DNA of 64,000 nt, from positions 3,776,395 through 3,840,394 of the forward strand of contig NZ_JACCBM010000001.1 of NCBI RefSeq assembly GCF_013409865.1, given 5' to 3'. Source of the DNA: Herbiconiux flava (GTDB lineage: Bacteria > Actinomycetota > Actinomycetes > Actinomycetales > Microbacteriaceae). Positions 1-11,305 of the stretch are shown one piece after another. The notes under the pieces were generated by a model, which did no database searches, was not told the origin of the DNA, and worked only from the letters and a program-made list of their open reading frames with translations. Each line of letters starts with the position of its first letter. Position 1 is the first letter of the stretch. The position numbers were made by a program, and so were the translations under genes.

Positions 1-608
1 GCCTTGACGGAGGTGCCCTTCTGCTCGTTGTAGTAGTTCACGCCGTCGACGAAGCCGTCCATGAAGATGGTGACCGACGGGATCTGCAGGCCACCGAAGG
101 TGCCGACGGTGCCGGTCTTCGAGTAGCTCGCCGAGGCGTAGCCGGCGAGGAACGCGGCCTGCGCGGTGTCGAAGACGATCGGCTTGACGTTGTCGGCGTC
201 GATCGAGGAGTCGTCGATGATCGAGAACTGGGTGTCGGGGTTCGCCTCGGCGGCGGCCTTGGTGGCGTCGGCGAGGAGGAAGCCGACCGAGATGATCAGG
301 TTGCAGTCCTGCGAGATGAGGTTGTCGATGTTCGGCGCGAAGTCGGTGTCGGCCGCGGACTCGACGGTGACGGGCTCGACGCCGAGCTTGTCGGCCGCCT
401 CGGTGATGCCCTCGTAGCCGGCCTGGTTGAACGACTTGTCGTCGAACCCGCCCGAGTCGGAGACCATGCAGGGGATGAAGTCGCTGGCGGCGTCGCCGCC
501 CGACGTCGATGCGGTGTCCGACGGAGCGGACGCGCAGCCGGCGAGAAGGGCTGCCACGCCCAGCGTGGCGAAGCCGGCCACTCCGGCGCGGCGCAGGTTG
601 ATGCTCAA
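1..608 (-). CDS. BMP-family substrate-binding lipoprotein (3' end outside window)
   Basis: This is the N-terminal 202 residues of a basic membrane protein (BMP/Med, PF02608) ABC-type binding protein. The family usually binds nucleosides. The start is a TTG at 608 preceded by GGAGG, which is why an ATG-only scan misses it. A short basic N-terminus, a hydrophobic core and lipobox LLAGC (Cys25) mark an exported, lipid-anchored protein. Family landmarks are DKSFNQAGYEG, DTDFAPN, VGFLLADAT and IFMDGFVDGV. It is clearly paralogous to the next BMP gene upstream in the same orientation, which shares nearly the same landmarks. The permease and ATPase genes are not in view and may lie past the left edge. 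The C-terminus cannot be judged. Family call firm; the ligand is inferred only. Confidence 0.9.
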   Translation of the reverse strand, partial: MSINLRRAGVAGFATLGVAALLAGCASAPSDTASTSGGDAASDFIPCMVSDSGGFDDKSFNQAGYEGITEAADKLGVEPVTVESAADTDFAPNIDNLISQDCNLIISVGFLLADATKAAAEANPDTQFSIIDDSSIDADNVKPIVFDTAQAAFLAGYASASYSKTGTVGTFGGLQIPSVTIFMDGFVDGVNYYNEQKGTSVK

Positions 609-738
609 GATGTCCTCCAAGATGCTGCCCTGCCAAGACGCGCAGGGGCTGTGTGGGACTACACGTTACCGAAAGTCACGGGCCCCGACAGGGGCAACCG
701 CATGTTCGGGGCGCAAGCGTTACAAAGCCGCGATCACG

Positions 739-760
739 CCGAAATGTCCCCGAAATGTCC
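739..760. repeat. Perfect 11-bp tandem direct repeat between the two BMP genes
   Basis: The unit CCGAAATGTCC occurs at 739-749 and again at 750-760. It lies downstream of the terminator-like hairpin of the second BMP gene and about 130 bp upstream of the first, so it could be a regulator site for the downstream paralog. It is one helical turn long, which fits a dimeric or tandem binding site. No factor is recognised. Confidence 0.5.
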
Positions 761-765
761 AGGGC

Positions 766-788
766 CCGCCGCTGAGACGCAGCGGCGG
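766..788 (-). terminator. GC hairpin after the second BMP gene
   Basis: CCGCCGCT (766-773) pairs perfectly with AGCGGCGG (781-788) around a 7-nt loop, 13 nt past the stop codon at 802. It lacks a U-run, so it may be a weak or factor-assisted terminator that separates expression of the two paralogs. Confidence 0.5.
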
Positions 789-801
789 CGCTGCCCGGGC
801 G

Positions 802-1875
802 TCAGGGGGCCGACGGGGAGTCGACGACGACGGTTCCGGCCACGATCTGGGCTTTCAGATCGTCGATCTCGGCGGCCAGCTCGGCGGGCACCGACGACTC
901 GAGGTCGTGGAAGGGCGCGAGCGCCACTCCCCCGTTCTCGAGCGTGCCGACGAACGGCTCCGGGCTGAAGTCGCCGTCGATGTCGTCGCCGACGATCTCG
1001 ACCACGGCGTCGCCGGTGTTCTTCAGCACGCTGGTGAGCAGGATCGGCTTGTACTCGGCCGGCAGGGTGTCGTAGCCGTCGTTGTCGACCCAGATGAGTG
1101 AGACGCCGCCCGCCTCCGAGGCGGCCGAGGCGGCCCCCTCGCCGACCTGGCCGGCCACGGGGAGGATCACGTCGGCGCCCTGGTCGATGAAGCCCTGGGT
1201 GACGGTCTTGCCCTTGTTGATGTCCTCGAAGTCGCCGGTGAAGACGCCGTCCTGCGACGCCTTGTCCCAGCCGAGCGCCTGCACCTGCGTGCCGTGCACC
1301 TCGTTGTACTTCGCGACGCCGTCGACGAAACCGTCCATGAACAGGGTGACCGGCGGCTGGTTGCCGCCGCCGAAGGTCGCGACCTTGCCGGTCTTCGAGA
1401 CGCCGGCGGCGAGGTAGCCCGCCAGGTACGACGCCTGTGCGGTGTCGAACAGGATCGGCTTCACGTTCGGGGCGTCGACGGTCTCGTCGACGATGGCGAA
1501 GTGGGTGTCCGGGCTGCCGCCCGCCTCGGCGAGGGTGGCGTCGGCGAGCTCGTAGCCCACGGTGAGCACGAACGCGCATCCGCTCTGAACCGCCTGGGTC
1601 ACGTTGGGCGCGAGATCGGTCTCGCCGGTGGAGACGAGCACCTGGGCGTCGATGCCGTACTCCTGCTGGGCCTTCTCGAGGCCCTCCCAGCTGGACTGGT
1701 TGAAGGAGCGGTCGTCGAGGCCGCCCGAGTTCGTGACCATGCGGGCGCAGTAGTCGCTCGACGCGGCGGTCGAGGTGCCGCCGCCGGTCGAGGACGGCGC
1801 CTCGGCGCAGCCGGCGAGGGCGAGGGCGAGCACGCCGGCGACGACGCCGGTGCGGACGAGGGCTGTGGTTCTCAT
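802..1875 (-). CDS. BMP-family substrate-binding lipoprotein
   Basis: A 357-residue periplasmic-binding-type lipoprotein of the BMP/Med family, probably the nucleoside-binding subunit of an ABC importer. The ATG at 1875 is preceded by AGGAG about 8 nt upstream and opens a signal peptide ending in lipobox LAGC (Cys23). The body shows DDRSFNQSSWEG, ETDLAPN, VGYELADAT, FMDGFVDGV and a late DNDGYDTLP segment as in the family. It lies 35 nt after the mannose-1-phosphate guanylyltransferase gene and just before its paralog. The tandem BMP copies look like an old duplication. The open frame continues far upstream only because GC-rich DNA lacks stops; the lipoprotein start is the real one. Confidence 0.92.
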   Translation of the reverse strand: MRTTALVRTGVVAGVLALALAGCAEAPSSTGGGTSTAASSDYCARMVTNSGGLDDRSFNQSSWEGLEKAQQEYGIDAQVLVSTGETDLAPNVTQAVQSGCAFVLTVGYELADATLAEAGGSPDTHFAIVDETVDAPNVKPILFDTAQASYLAGYLAAGVSKTGKVATFGGGNQPPVTLFMDGFVDGVAKYNEVHGTQVQALGWDKASQDGVFTGDFEDINKGKTVTQGFIDQGADVILPVAGQVGEGAASAASEAGGVSLIWVDNDGYDTLPAEYKPILLTSVLKNTGDAVVEIVGDDIDGDFSPEPFVGTLENGGVALAPFHDLESSVPAELAAEIDDLKAQIVAGTVVVDSPSAP

Positions 1876-1910
1876 GGTCGGACTCCTAGGGCACCGGGTG
1901 GGAGGGAAGG

Positions 1911-3032
1911 TCAGAGCACGTCGCCGGAGCCGCCGGCCCGGAGCGCGTCGACGACCGACTTGACCCGCTGGGCGTGCTCGCTGGTGGTCACCAGCAGCGC
2001 ATCCGGGGTGTCGACGACGACGATGTCGCGCACGCCGATCAGGCTGATCACGCGCTTGGACTGCGACACGACGATGCCGCTGGACGAGTCGGCCAGCACG
2101 CGGGCGTTCTTGCCGAGGATGGCGAGATCGGTGCCCCGGCCCGAGCTGTGCAGCTTGGCGATCGAGGCGAAGTCGCCCACGTCGTCCCAGTCGAAGTCGC
2201 TCGGGATGACGGCGAGCGCACCGGCGGCGGCGGCCGGCTCGGCGACCGAGTAGTCGATGGCGATCTTCTTCAGCGTCGGCCAGACCCGGTCGACGACCTC
2301 GCCACGGCGCGGGGTGTCCCAGGCCTCGGCGAGCTCGAGCACGCCCGCGAGCAGCTCGGGCTCGGATGCGCCCAGGTGCTCGAGCAGCTTGTCGGCCCTG
2401 GCGATGAACATGCCGGCGTTCCACAGGTAGTTGCCCGCCTTCAGGTACCGCTTGGCGGTCGGCAGATCGGGCTTCTCGACGAAGTGGTCGACCTTGAGTG
2501 CAGCCGGCGCCCCCTCGATCTCGAGCGAGCCGAGGCAGCGGATGTAGCCGAAGCCGACGGCCGGGTCGGTGGGGGTGATGCCGATGGTGGCGATGTAGCC
2601 GGCGTCGGCCACCTGCACGGCCTGCGCGACGGCGGCGCGGAAGCGCTGCGGGTTCGTGATGACGTGGTCGGCGGCGAACGAGCCGATGATGACGCCCGGC
2701 TCCCGCTTCTCGAGGATGGCGGCGGCGAGGCAGATGGCGGCGGTCGAGTCGCGCGGCTCCGACTCGAGCACCACGTTGCTGTCCTCCAGGGTCGGCAGCT
2801 GCTCCTCGACGGCGGCGCGGTGCGCGCGGCCGGTGACGACCATGATGCGCTGCTCCCCCGAGAGCGGCGCCAGGCGGTCCCACGTGTCGCGCAGGAGGCT
2901 CTGGCCCGAGCCGCTCAGATCGTGCAGGAACTTGGGGGCGTCCGCCCGCGACAGGGGCCAGAGCCGTGAGCCGATCCCGCCGGCGGGGATCACGCTGTAG
3001 AGCCGGTCGAGCGCTGGTGACGATGAGTTCAT
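1911..3032 (-). CDS. manC: Mannose-1-phosphate guanylyltransferase (GDP-mannose pyrophosphorylase)
   Basis: A 373-residue cytoplasmic nucleotidyltransferase that makes GDP-mannose from mannose-1-phosphate and GTP. The N-terminal signature PAGGIGSRLWPLSR is the nucleotide-binding G-x-G-x-R-L-x-P-L loop, followed by PKFL. Later segments include VVTGRAHR, ESEPRDST, GSFAADHVI and FVEKPD, all typical of GT-A pyrophosphorylases. The C-terminal isomerase domain of bifunctional ManC proteins is absent; this is the short single-function form. It is divergent from a GDP-mannose-type glycosyltransferase, so the pair probably supplies lipoglycan or phosphatidylinositol mannoside synthesis. The start has no Shine-Dalgarno and is probably leaderless. 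Confidence 0.93.
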   Translation of the reverse strand: MNSSSPALDRLYSVIPAGGIGSRLWPLSRADAPKFLHDLSGSGQSLLRDTWDRLAPLSGEQRIMVVTGRAHRAAVEEQLPTLEDSNVVLESEPRDSTAAICLAAAILEKREPGVIIGSFAADHVITNPQRFRAAVAQAVQVADAGYIATIGITPTDPAVGFGYIRCLGSLEIEGAPAALKVDHFVEKPDLPTAKRYLKAGNYLWNAGMFIARADKLLEHLGASEPELLAGVLELAEAWDTPRRGEVVDRVWPTLKKIAIDYSVAEPAAAAGALAVIPSDFDWDDVGDFASIAKLHSSGRGTDLAILGKNARVLADSSSGIVVSQSKRVISLIGVRDIVVVDTPDALLVTTSEHAQRVKSVVDALRAGGSGDVL

Positions 3033-3039
3033 GAGGCAC

Positions 3040-3045
3040 AGCCTA
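3040..3045 (-). promoter_or_regulatory. -10 box for leaderless manC
   Basis: TAGGCT (minus strand) is followed by 7 nt and the ATG at 3032, so transcription is predicted to begin at or next to the start codon. No purine-rich ribosome site is present. Confidence 0.5.
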
Positions 3046-3182
3046 TACAGCGGCCGGGAGGGGCCATCGGATGCTCACCCCGGGGCCACGGGGAGGCCAC
3101 TGCCGCGACACCGGCGGTCCACCTGCCCTCCGTAGCGTCGGCGACGTGGCCGGTCGGCCCCACGGCACTGCGGAGGCATGTC

Positions 3183-4334
3183 ATGCGAGTTGCGATCATC
3201 AGCGAGAGCTTTCTCCCCACCGTCAACGGAGTCACGAACAGCGTCTGCAAGGTGCTCGACCATCTCGCGGCGAACGGTCACGACGCGATCGTCATCGCGC
3301 CGGCCGCCGGCTCCCCCTCTCACTACAAGGGCTTCCGCGTGCACGAGGTGCCGGCGGTGGCGTACCGGCAGTTCCCGGTGGGGATGCCGAGCGTCCAGGT
3401 CGCCCGGCTGATCGCCGGTTTCGAGCCGGACGTGCTGCACGCGGCGTCCCCGTTCCTGCTGGGCGCCCAGGGCATCGCCTCGGCGAACCGGCTGGGCATC
3501 CCCTCGGTGGCCGTCTTCCAGACGGACGTCGCGGGCTACGCGCGGCGCAACCGGCTGGGATCGGCGTCGAAGCTCGCCTGGCGGGTGGTGAAGTGGATCC
3601 ACGACGGCGCCGACCGCACACTCGTGCCCTCGAGCGCCTCGCAGCACGACCTCGAGCGGGCGGGCGTCCCCCGGCTCGCCCGGTGGGGCCGGGGCGTCGA
3701 CCTCGAGCGCTACCACCCGAACAACCGGATGCGCCCCACCGCGCAGGCCCTCTCGGCCCTGCTCTCCCGCGGCGGTCAGGACGCGGTGGTGGGCTACGTC
3801 GGCCGCATCGCGCCCGAGAAGGGTCTCGAACGCCTCGCCGCGCTGCGCGGGATGCCGGGCCTCCACCTCGCGATCGTCGGGGACGGGCCGAGCGACCAGC
3901 GCATCCGCCACCTGCTGCACGGGATGCCGGCGACCTTCCTCGGCCGGCTCTCGGGCGCCGACCTCGCCGACGCCTACGCCGCCTTCGACGCCTTCGTGCA
4001 CACCGGCACCGAGGAGACCTTCGGCCAGACCCTGCAGGAGGCGCACGCCGCGGGACTCCCGGTGGTCGCCCCGGCGGCCGGCGGCCCGATCGACCTCGTG
4101 CGGCACGGCGAGGACGGCTACCTCTTCGACCCCGACGACCCGCGCGATCTGCGGATGCGCGTGGGCTCCCTCGTGGCCGACCCGGCGCTCCGGCGCCGGA
4201 TGGGCGAGGCCGGCCGTCGCGCCGTGATCGGCACCTCGTGGGCGTCGGTCTGCGACGAGCTGCTCGGGCACTACCGGTCCGTGATGGGCGCCAAGGTGGC
4301 GGTGAAGCGCACTCGCGTCGGCTCACACGCTTGA
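3183..4334 (+). CDS. GT4-type alpha-mannosyltransferase (MgtA/PimB-like)
   Basis: A 383-residue GT-B fold glycosyltransferase acting at the cytoplasmic membrane face. The N-terminal ESFLPTVNGVTNSV is the acceptor-site loop seen in the MgtA/PimB group, GDP-mannose-dependent enzymes of mannolipid synthesis. GYVGRIAPEKGLERL starts the donor domain, and GTEETFGQTLQEAHAAGLPV carries the spaced glutamates of family GT4. GGAGG lies just before the ATG. Divergence from the GDP-mannose synthase gene supports mannose as the sugar. The exact acceptor (diacylglycerol glycolipid, PIM or lipomannan) cannot be told from sequence. Confidence 0.85.
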   Translation: MRVAIISESFLPTVNGVTNSVCKVLDHLAANGHDAIVIAPAAGSPSHYKGFRVHEVPAVAYRQFPVGMPSVQVARLIAGFEPDVLHAASPFLLGAQGIASANRLGIPSVAVFQTDVAGYARRNRLGSASKLAWRVVKWIHDGADRTLVPSSASQHDLERAGVPRLARWGRGVDLERYHPNNRMRPTAQALSALLSRGGQDAVVGYVGRIAPEKGLERLAALRGMPGLHLAIVGDGPSDQRIRHLLHGMPATFLGRLSGADLADAYAAFDAFVHTGTEETFGQTLQEAHAAGLPVVAPAAGGPIDLVRHGEDGYLFDPDDPRDLRMRVGSLVADPALRRRMGEAGRRAVIGTSWASVCDELLGHYRSVMGAKVAVKRTRVGSHA

Positions 4335-4350
4335 ATACAGGGGGGTATTC
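4333..4350. terminator. Small hairpin at the end of the mannosyltransferase gene
   Basis: GAATAC and GTATTC are perfect arms around AGGGGG and begin inside the stop codon. It may be a weak terminator or 3'-end stabiliser. The rest of the gap to 4532 holds the likely sdh promoter region, including a TANNNT box TAGACT at 4448, but no convincing -35. Confidence 0.35.
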
Positions 4351-4532
4351 GCGGGGCGTTTCTCCGCGTGCTGGTGCGGGACGCGCATCCGGCCCGCCCT
4401 GTATACAACTAAGGCCCGCCTAATACCCGTTACCGCCGAAACGCGCATAGACTGTGAGCGGTCGACGGCCGGTTCCGCAGCATTCGCGAGCGGGCGGTCC
4501 CGGCCCCGACTGAAGCCAAGGAGGGTTAGTCC

Positions 4533-4949
4533 GTGGCCATAAATACGGCAGGGACGATGACACCGAAGCGGCCGGCCGGCACTCTCTACCGCGGCCGTGA
4601 AGGCATGTGGTCCTGGGTGCTGCACCGCATCACGGGTGTCGCGATTTTCTTCTTCCTACTCGTGCACATCCTGGACACCTCGATGGTGAGGATCTCCCCC
4701 GAGGCCTACAACGCGGTCATCTCGACCTACCAGAACCCGATCATGGGCCTGGGCGAGACGGCGCTCGTCGCCGCCATCGTGTACCACGCGTTCAACGGCA
4801 TCCGGATCATCCTGATCGACCTGTGGTCCAAGGGCGCGAAGTACCAGCGCATCATGTTCTGGGTGGTGATCGGCCTCTGGGTCGTCACGATGCTCGGCTT
4901 CGCGCCGCGCCACCTGATCAACGTGTTCAGCCATGTCGGAGGTGCCTGA
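4533..4949 (+). CDS. sdhC: Succinate dehydrogenase cytochrome b556 subunit
   Basis: A 138-residue integral membrane subunit that anchors complex II and helps bind haem b and menaquinone. HRITGVAIFFFLLVHILDTS is the SdhC signature, with the haem-ligand histidine in the first helix region, and two further hydrophobic helices follow. The GTG start is preceded by AAGGAGGG at 4518-4525, a strong ribosome site 7 nt away. First gene of sdhCDAB; its stop overlaps the sdhD start by one base (TGATG), so translation is probably coupled. Confidence 0.95.
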   Translation: MAINTAGTMTPKRPAGTLYRGREGMWSWVLHRITGVAIFFFLLVHILDTSMVRISPEAYNAVISTYQNPIMGLGETALVAAIVYHAFNGIRIILIDLWSKGAKYQRIMFWVVIGLWVVTMLGFAPRHLINVFSHVGGA

Positions 4950-5398
4950 TGGCCACGACCATCGAATCCCCCCGCGCCCCGCACACCGTCCGCCGCAGCC
5001 GCGGCGTGAACTGGGAGAAGTGGGGCTGGATCTACATGCGTGCCTCGGGCGTCGTGCTGCTGGTGCTGATCTTCGGCCACCTGTTCGTGAACCTCCTCGT
5101 GGGCGACGGCATCAAGGCGATCGACTTCGCCTTCGTCGGCGGCAAGTGGAGCGACCCGTTCTGGCAGGTCTGGGACACGCTGATGCTCTGGCTCGCTATG
5201 ATCCACGGCGGCAACGGCATGCGCACGATCGTGAACGACTACGCGACCAAGGCCGTCACCCGCAAGGTGCTGCTCGGCGCGATCCTCGTGGCTGTCGTGG
5301 CCATGATCGTGCTCGGCACCCTGGTGGTCTACACCTTCGACCCGTGCCCCGTCGGCTCGCCGGCGGACCTGCTGCCGTCGTTCTGCGCGACCCGATAA
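4949..5398 (+). CDS. sdhD: Succinate dehydrogenase membrane anchor subunit
   Basis: A 149-residue second membrane anchor of complex II with three predicted helices. The motif around residues 45-50 ([10 protein letters not shown]) and HGGNGMR in the middle helix are typical of actinobacterial SdhD. The start overlaps the sdhC stop. A 16-nt gap leads to sdhA. The C-terminal tail after the last helix is short and contains two cysteines. Confidence 0.93.
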   Translation: MATTIESPRAPHTVRRSRGVNWEKWGWIYMRASGVVLLVLIFGHLFVNLLVGDGIKAIDFAFVGGKWSDPFWQVWDTLMLWLAMIHGGNGMRTIVNDYATKAVTRKVLLGAILVAVVAMIVLGTLVVYTFDPCPVGSPADLLPSFCATR

Positions 5399-5414
5399 CC
5401 CCTCCGACCCCGGA

Positions 5415-7226
5415 ATGAGCTCCTCCGTGACCCAGTACGAAGACGGCGCCGTCGTGGACGGCGTGCACTACCACCAGTTCGACATCGTGATCGTCGGCGC
5501 CGGCGGCGCCGGCATGCGGGCGGCCATCGAGGCCGGCCCCAAGGCCAAGACGGCCGTGATCTCGAAGCTCTACCCGACGCGTTCCCACACGGGTGCGGCA
5601 CAGGGCGGCATGGCCGCCGCCCTCGCGAACGTCGAGGAGGACAACTGGGAGTGGCACACCTTCGACACCGTCAAGGGCGGTGACTACCTGGTCGACCAGG
5701 ATGCCGCCGAGATCCTCGCGAAGGAGGCCATCGACGCGGTCATCGACCTCGAGAACATGGGCCTGCCGTTCAACCGCACCCCCGAGGGCAAGATCGACCA
5801 GCGGCGTTTCGGCGGCCACACCCGCGACCACGGCAAGGCCCCCGTTCGCCGGGCCTGCTACGCGGCCGACCGCACCGGCCACATGATCCTGCAGACGCTG
5901 TTCCAGAACTGCGTCAAGCTCGGCATCAACTTCTTCAACGAGTACTACGTGCTCGACCTGGTGATGACGAAGGTGGACGGGGTCGACAAGCCCTCGGGCG
6001 TCGTGGCCTTCGAGCTCTCGACCGGCGAGATCCACGTCTTCCAGGCGAAGGCGGTCATCTTCGCCACCGGCGGCTTCGGCAAGATCTACAAGACGACCTC
6101 GAACGCCCACACCCTCACCGGTGACGGCGTCGGCATCATCTGGCGGAAGGGCCTGCCGCTGGAGGACATGGAGTTCTTCCAGTTCCACCCCACGGGCCTC
6201 GCCGGGCTCGGCATCCTCCTCACCGAGGGAGCGCGAGGCGAGGGAGCGATCCTCCGCAACGCCTCGGGCGAGCGCTTCATGGAGCGCTACGCCCCAACGA
6301 TCAAAGACCTGGCGCCCCGCGACATCGTCGCGCGGTGCATGGTGCAGGAGGTGGCCGAGGGCCGCGGCGCCGGCCCGCACAAGGACTACGTGCTGCTGGA
6401 CTGCACCCACCTCGGCGCCGAGGTGCTCGAGACGAAGCTGCCCGACATCACCGAGTTCGCGCGCACCTACCTCGGTGTCGACCCCGTCGTCGAGCCGGTG
6501 CCCGTCATGCCGACGGCCCACTACGCGATGGGCGGCATCCCGACGAACATCAAGGCCGAGGTGCTGAGCGACAACGACACCGTCGTGCCCGGCCTCTACG
6601 CCGCCGGCGAGTGCGCCTGCGTCTCGGTGCACGGCTCGAACCGTCTCGGCACCAACTCGCTCCTGGACATCAACGTGTTCGGCAAGCGCTCGGGCAACAA
6701 CGCGGCCGACTACGTGCAGACCGTCGACTTCACTCCCCTGCCCGAGAACCCGGCGGCGGCCATCGTGTCGCTGGTGGCGTCGCTCCGCAGCGGAACGGGC
6801 ACCGAGCGCATCTCCGCCATCCGCAAGGAGCTGCAGGACGAGATGGACAAGAACGCTCAGGTGTTCCGCACCGACGAGTCGCTGGCCTCCGTGACGGCGA
6901 CCATCCACCGCCTGCGCGACCGCTACCGGAACATCCAGGTGCAGGACAAGGGCAAGCGGTTCAACACCGACCTGCTCGAGGCGATCGAGCTCGGCTTCCT
7001 GCTCGACCTGGCCGAGGTCGTCGTGTACTCGGCGCGCAACCGCCAGGAGAGCCGCGGCGGGCACATGCGGGACGACTACCCCAAGCGCGACGACGAGACC
7101 TACATGAAGCACACCATGGCGTACCTCTCGGGAGACCCCCACTCGAGCGATGCCGCCGATCACATCCGGCTCGACTGGAAGCCCGTCGTCGTGACGCGCT
7201 ACCAGCCGATGGAGAGGAAGTACTGA
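5415..7226 (+). CDS. sdhA: Succinate dehydrogenase flavoprotein subunit
   Basis: The 603-residue catalytic subunit that oxidises succinate to fumarate using covalent FAD. It shows the dinucleotide fold [14 protein letters not shown], the FAD-histidine loop [15 protein letters not shown], the substrate loop [20 protein letters not shown], and [16 protein letters not shown]. The active-site segment [13 protein letters not shown] is followed by [12 protein letters not shown]. The start used is ATG 5415, which has a poor ribosome site; a GTG 12 nt downstream is possible. The stop overlaps the sdhB ATG in TGATG. Confidence 0.97.
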   Translation: MSSSVTQYEDGAVVDGVHYHQFDIVIVGAGGAGMRAAIEAGPKAKTAVISKLYPTRSHTGAAQGGMAAALANVEEDNWEWHTFDTVKGGDYLVDQDAAEILAKEAIDAVIDLENMGLPFNRTPEGKIDQRRFGGHTRDHGKAPVRRACYAADRTGHMILQTLFQNCVKLGINFFNEYYVLDLVMTKVDGVDKPSGVVAFELSTGEIHVFQAKAVIFATGGFGKIYKTTSNAHTLTGDGVGIIWRKGLPLEDMEFFQFHPTGLAGLGILLTEGARGEGAILRNASGERFMERYAPTIKDLAPRDIVARCMVQEVAEGRGAGPHKDYVLLDCTHLGAEVLETKLPDITEFARTYLGVDPVVEPVPVMPTAHYAMGGIPTNIKAEVLSDNDTVVPGLYAAGECACVSVHGSNRLGTNSLLDINVFGKRSGNNAADYVQTVDFTPLPENPAAAIVSLVASLRSGTGTERISAIRKELQDEMDKNAQVFRTDESLASVTATIHRLRDRYRNIQVQDKGKRFNTDLLEAIELGFLLDLAEVVVYSARNRQESRGGHMRDDYPKRDDETYMKHTMAYLSGDPHSSDAADHIRLDWKPVVVTRYQPMERKY

Positions 7227-7993
7227 TGACACTCGTAGCCGACGCACCCGCATCGGGCCCCGCGCCCGAGGCGCCGATCGAGGCCTTCACCGTCACCCTG
7301 ATCATCCGCCGCTTCGACCCCGACGTCGACGACGAGCCGCGCTGGCAGGACTTCGACGTGCAGATGTTCGCGACCGACCGCATCCTCGACGCGCTGCACA
7401 AGATCAAGTGGGAGCAGGACGGGTCGCTGACCTTCCGCCGCTCCTGCGCCCACGGCATCTGCGGCTCGGATGCGATGCGCATCAACGGCCGCAACCGCCT
7501 GGCCTGCAAGACGCTGATCAAAGACCTCGACATCACCAAGCCCATCTATGTGGAGGCCATCAAGGGCCTGCCGCTCGAGAAGGACCTGATCGTCGACATG
7601 GAGCCGTTCTTCGCCTCCTACCGCGAGGTGCAGCCGTTCCTGCAGTCGGCCACGGAGCCGCCGAAGGACAAGGAGCGCATCCAGTCGGTCGCCGACCGCG
7701 CCCGCTTCGACGACACGACCAAGTGCATCCTCTGCGCCGCGTGCACCTCGTCGTGCCCGGTGTTCTGGACCGACGGACAGTACTTCGGCCCGGCCGCGAT
7801 CGTGAACGCGCACCGCTTCATCTTCGACTCGCGCGACGAGGCGGCCTCGACCCGCCTCGACATCCTGAACGACAAGGAGGGCGTGTGGCGCTGCCGCACG
7901 ACCTTCAACTGCACCGATGCGTGCCCGCGCGGCATCCAGGTGACGCAGGCGATCGCCGAGGTCAAGCAGGCGATCATGCGGGGCAAGCCGTAG
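7226..7993 (+). CDS. sdhB: Succinate dehydrogenase iron-sulfur subunit
   Basis: A 255-residue electron-transfer subunit of complex II. The N-terminal [2Fe-2S] ferredoxin domain has CAHGICGSD and NRLAC. The C-terminal domain has CILCAACTSSCP for [4Fe-4S] and CTDACPRGIQ for the [3Fe-4S] cluster. It is last in sdhCDAB and is followed after 22 nt by a GC hairpin that should end the operon transcript. Confidence 0.97.
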   Translation: MTLVADAPASGPAPEAPIEAFTVTLIIRRFDPDVDDEPRWQDFDVQMFATDRILDALHKIKWEQDGSLTFRRSCAHGICGSDAMRINGRNRLACKTLIKDLDITKPIYVEAIKGLPLEKDLIVDMEPFFASYREVQPFLQSATEPPKDKERIQSVADRARFDDTTKCILCAACTSSCPVFWTDGQYFGPAAIVNAHRFIFDSRDEAASTRLDILNDKEGVWRCRTTFNCTDACPRGIQVTQAIAEVKQAIMRGKP

Positions 7994-8015
7994 GGCCTGT
8001 TCCACCGCAGCCGTC

Positions 8016-8047
8016 GAAGCCGCTCGCCCTCAGGGGCGGGCGGCTTC
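8016..8047 (+). terminator. Terminator of sdhCDAB
   Basis: GAAGCCGC and GGCGGCTTC pair, with inner CGCCC/GGGCG pairing, to form a long GC stem 22 nt after the sdhB stop. The tail is only weakly T-rich. Confidence 0.65.
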
Positions 8048-8096
8048 GCTGCGTCCGGGGCGGGCGACTTCGACGTCTCCGTGTCAGGCTGAGCGC

Positions 8097-9299
8097 ATGA
8101 GCGAGAAGCGTGCGGGCGAAGCGGCGAACACCGCTGTCAAGGACGACCGGGCGACCACGAAGACCGACACCGTGGGCAAGCCGGCGGTCGAGATCGACGA
8201 GAAGCCCGTCGACGACACGCCCCCCACCGGGATCGCCGCGCTGATCGCCAAGGTCATGGCGCTGAAGCCCGTTCGGGTCTTCCTGCGGTTCGGCTCCTCG
8301 GGCGGCGAGATCATGGCGTCGGGGATGTCGTTCCAGGCCGTCTTCGCGATCTTCGCCGGGATCTGGGTCGGCTTCTCGATCTTCGGGATCGTGCTGGCGG
8401 GCAACCAGGACCTGATGGACGCGGTGGTCGCGCAGCTGAGCAACGCCATCCCCGGCCTGATCGGTGAGGACGGCGCCATCGATCCGAAGGCGCTCTCCGA
8501 GGCGCGCATCCTGGGCTGGACCGGCGCCATCGCCCTGGTCGGCCTCGTGCTCACCGCGGTCGGCTGGCTGGCCTCGACCCGCGACTCGATCCGCCGGCTG
8601 TTCAAGCTCGACCCGCCGACGACCAACCCGGTGCTGCTGAAGCTCAAGGACTTCGGACTCGCGCTGGCGTTCGGCGTCGCGATCATCCTCTCCTCGGCCG
8701 TCAGCCTGATCAGCAACCAGGGGCTCTCGCTCGCGTTCGACCTGCTCGGTATCGACACCCGCTCGCCGTTCGCGGCCGTCGCCGGCTGGCTCGTCGGGGT
8801 GCTCGTGGTGTTCGTCTTCGACAGCCTCGTATTGGCAGCGGCGTTCCGGGTGCTGTCGGGGGTGAAGATCCCACGACGACGCCTGCTCGCCGGAGCGGCG
8901 ATCGGCGGGGCCGCACTCGGTGTGCTGAAGATCCTCGGCAGCCAGCTGCTGGGCGGCGCCACCAGCAACCCGCTGCTCGCGTCGTTCGCCGTGATCATCG
9001 GCATCATGATCTTCCTGAACCTGGTCTGCCGCGTCATCCTGATCTCGGCCACCTGGATCGCCGTCGGGATGGAGGACGCCGGGCTCGACCCGCGGGCCCT
9101 CACCCCCGAGCAGCTCGAGGTCGAGCGGCAGAAGCGGGTCGCCGCAGCGCGGGACACCCTCGTGTCGGCGGAGCGGGAGCGGCTGCAGAACCAGCTCGAG
9201 ACGGTGCACGGTCTGGCCCGGCGCCGGGTGCGCAAGCGGATCGAGCGACTCGACGAACTCGATCACGCCGAGGCCGTGAAGCTGGTCGAGAAGCGCTGA
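8097..9299 (+). CDS. YihY/BrkB-family integral membrane protein
   Basis: A 400-residue membrane protein of the YihY/BrkB family (PF03631, once called ribonuclease BN). It has a charged N-terminus of about 65 residues, then six predicted helices. SSGGEIMASGMSFQAVFAIF is the family entry segment, and a long charged C-terminal helix ends the protein. Family function is still unclear (possible transporter); the nuclease name is known to be wrong. It sits alone between the sdh operon and xthA. Confidence 0.85.
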   Translation: MSEKRAGEAANTAVKDDRATTKTDTVGKPAVEIDEKPVDDTPPTGIAALIAKVMALKPVRVFLRFGSSGGEIMASGMSFQAVFAIFAGIWVGFSIFGIVLAGNQDLMDAVVAQLSNAIPGLIGEDGAIDPKALSEARILGWTGAIALVGLVLTAVGWLASTRDSIRRLFKLDPPTTNPVLLKLKDFGLALAFGVAIILSSAVSLISNQGLSLAFDLLGIDTRSPFAAVAGWLVGVLVVFVFDSLVLAAAFRVLSGVKIPRRRLLAGAAIGGAALGVLKILGSQLLGGATSNPLLASFAVIIGIMIFLNLVCRVILISATWIAVGMEDAGLDPRALTPEQLEVERQKRVAAARDTLVSAERERLQNQLETVHGLARRRVRKRIERLDELDHAEAVKLVEKR

Positions 9300-9348
9300 G
9301 GGATGCGCGCCTGCCGACCCTCGGCGGAGCGCTGTCGGAGGCCGCCGG

Positions 9349-9354
9349 TACAGT
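9349..9354 (+). promoter_or_regulatory. -10 box for xthA
   Basis: TACAGT is followed by 6 nt (AGGAGC) and the ATG. AGGAG is too close to the start to act as a normal ribosome site, so a leaderless transcript is likely. Confidence 0.5.
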
Positions 9355-9360
9355 AGGAGC

Positions 9361-11264
<1,904 letters not shown>

Positions 11265-11305
11265 CGGCCGGGCCGGCTGAGGGTCGGCGAGGGCAGCGGG
11301 CGGGG

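Noticed and set aside
1..608. First BMP gene as a pseudogene lacking a start
   Set aside because: A TTG start with GGAGG and a perfect lipoprotein signal is present at 608.
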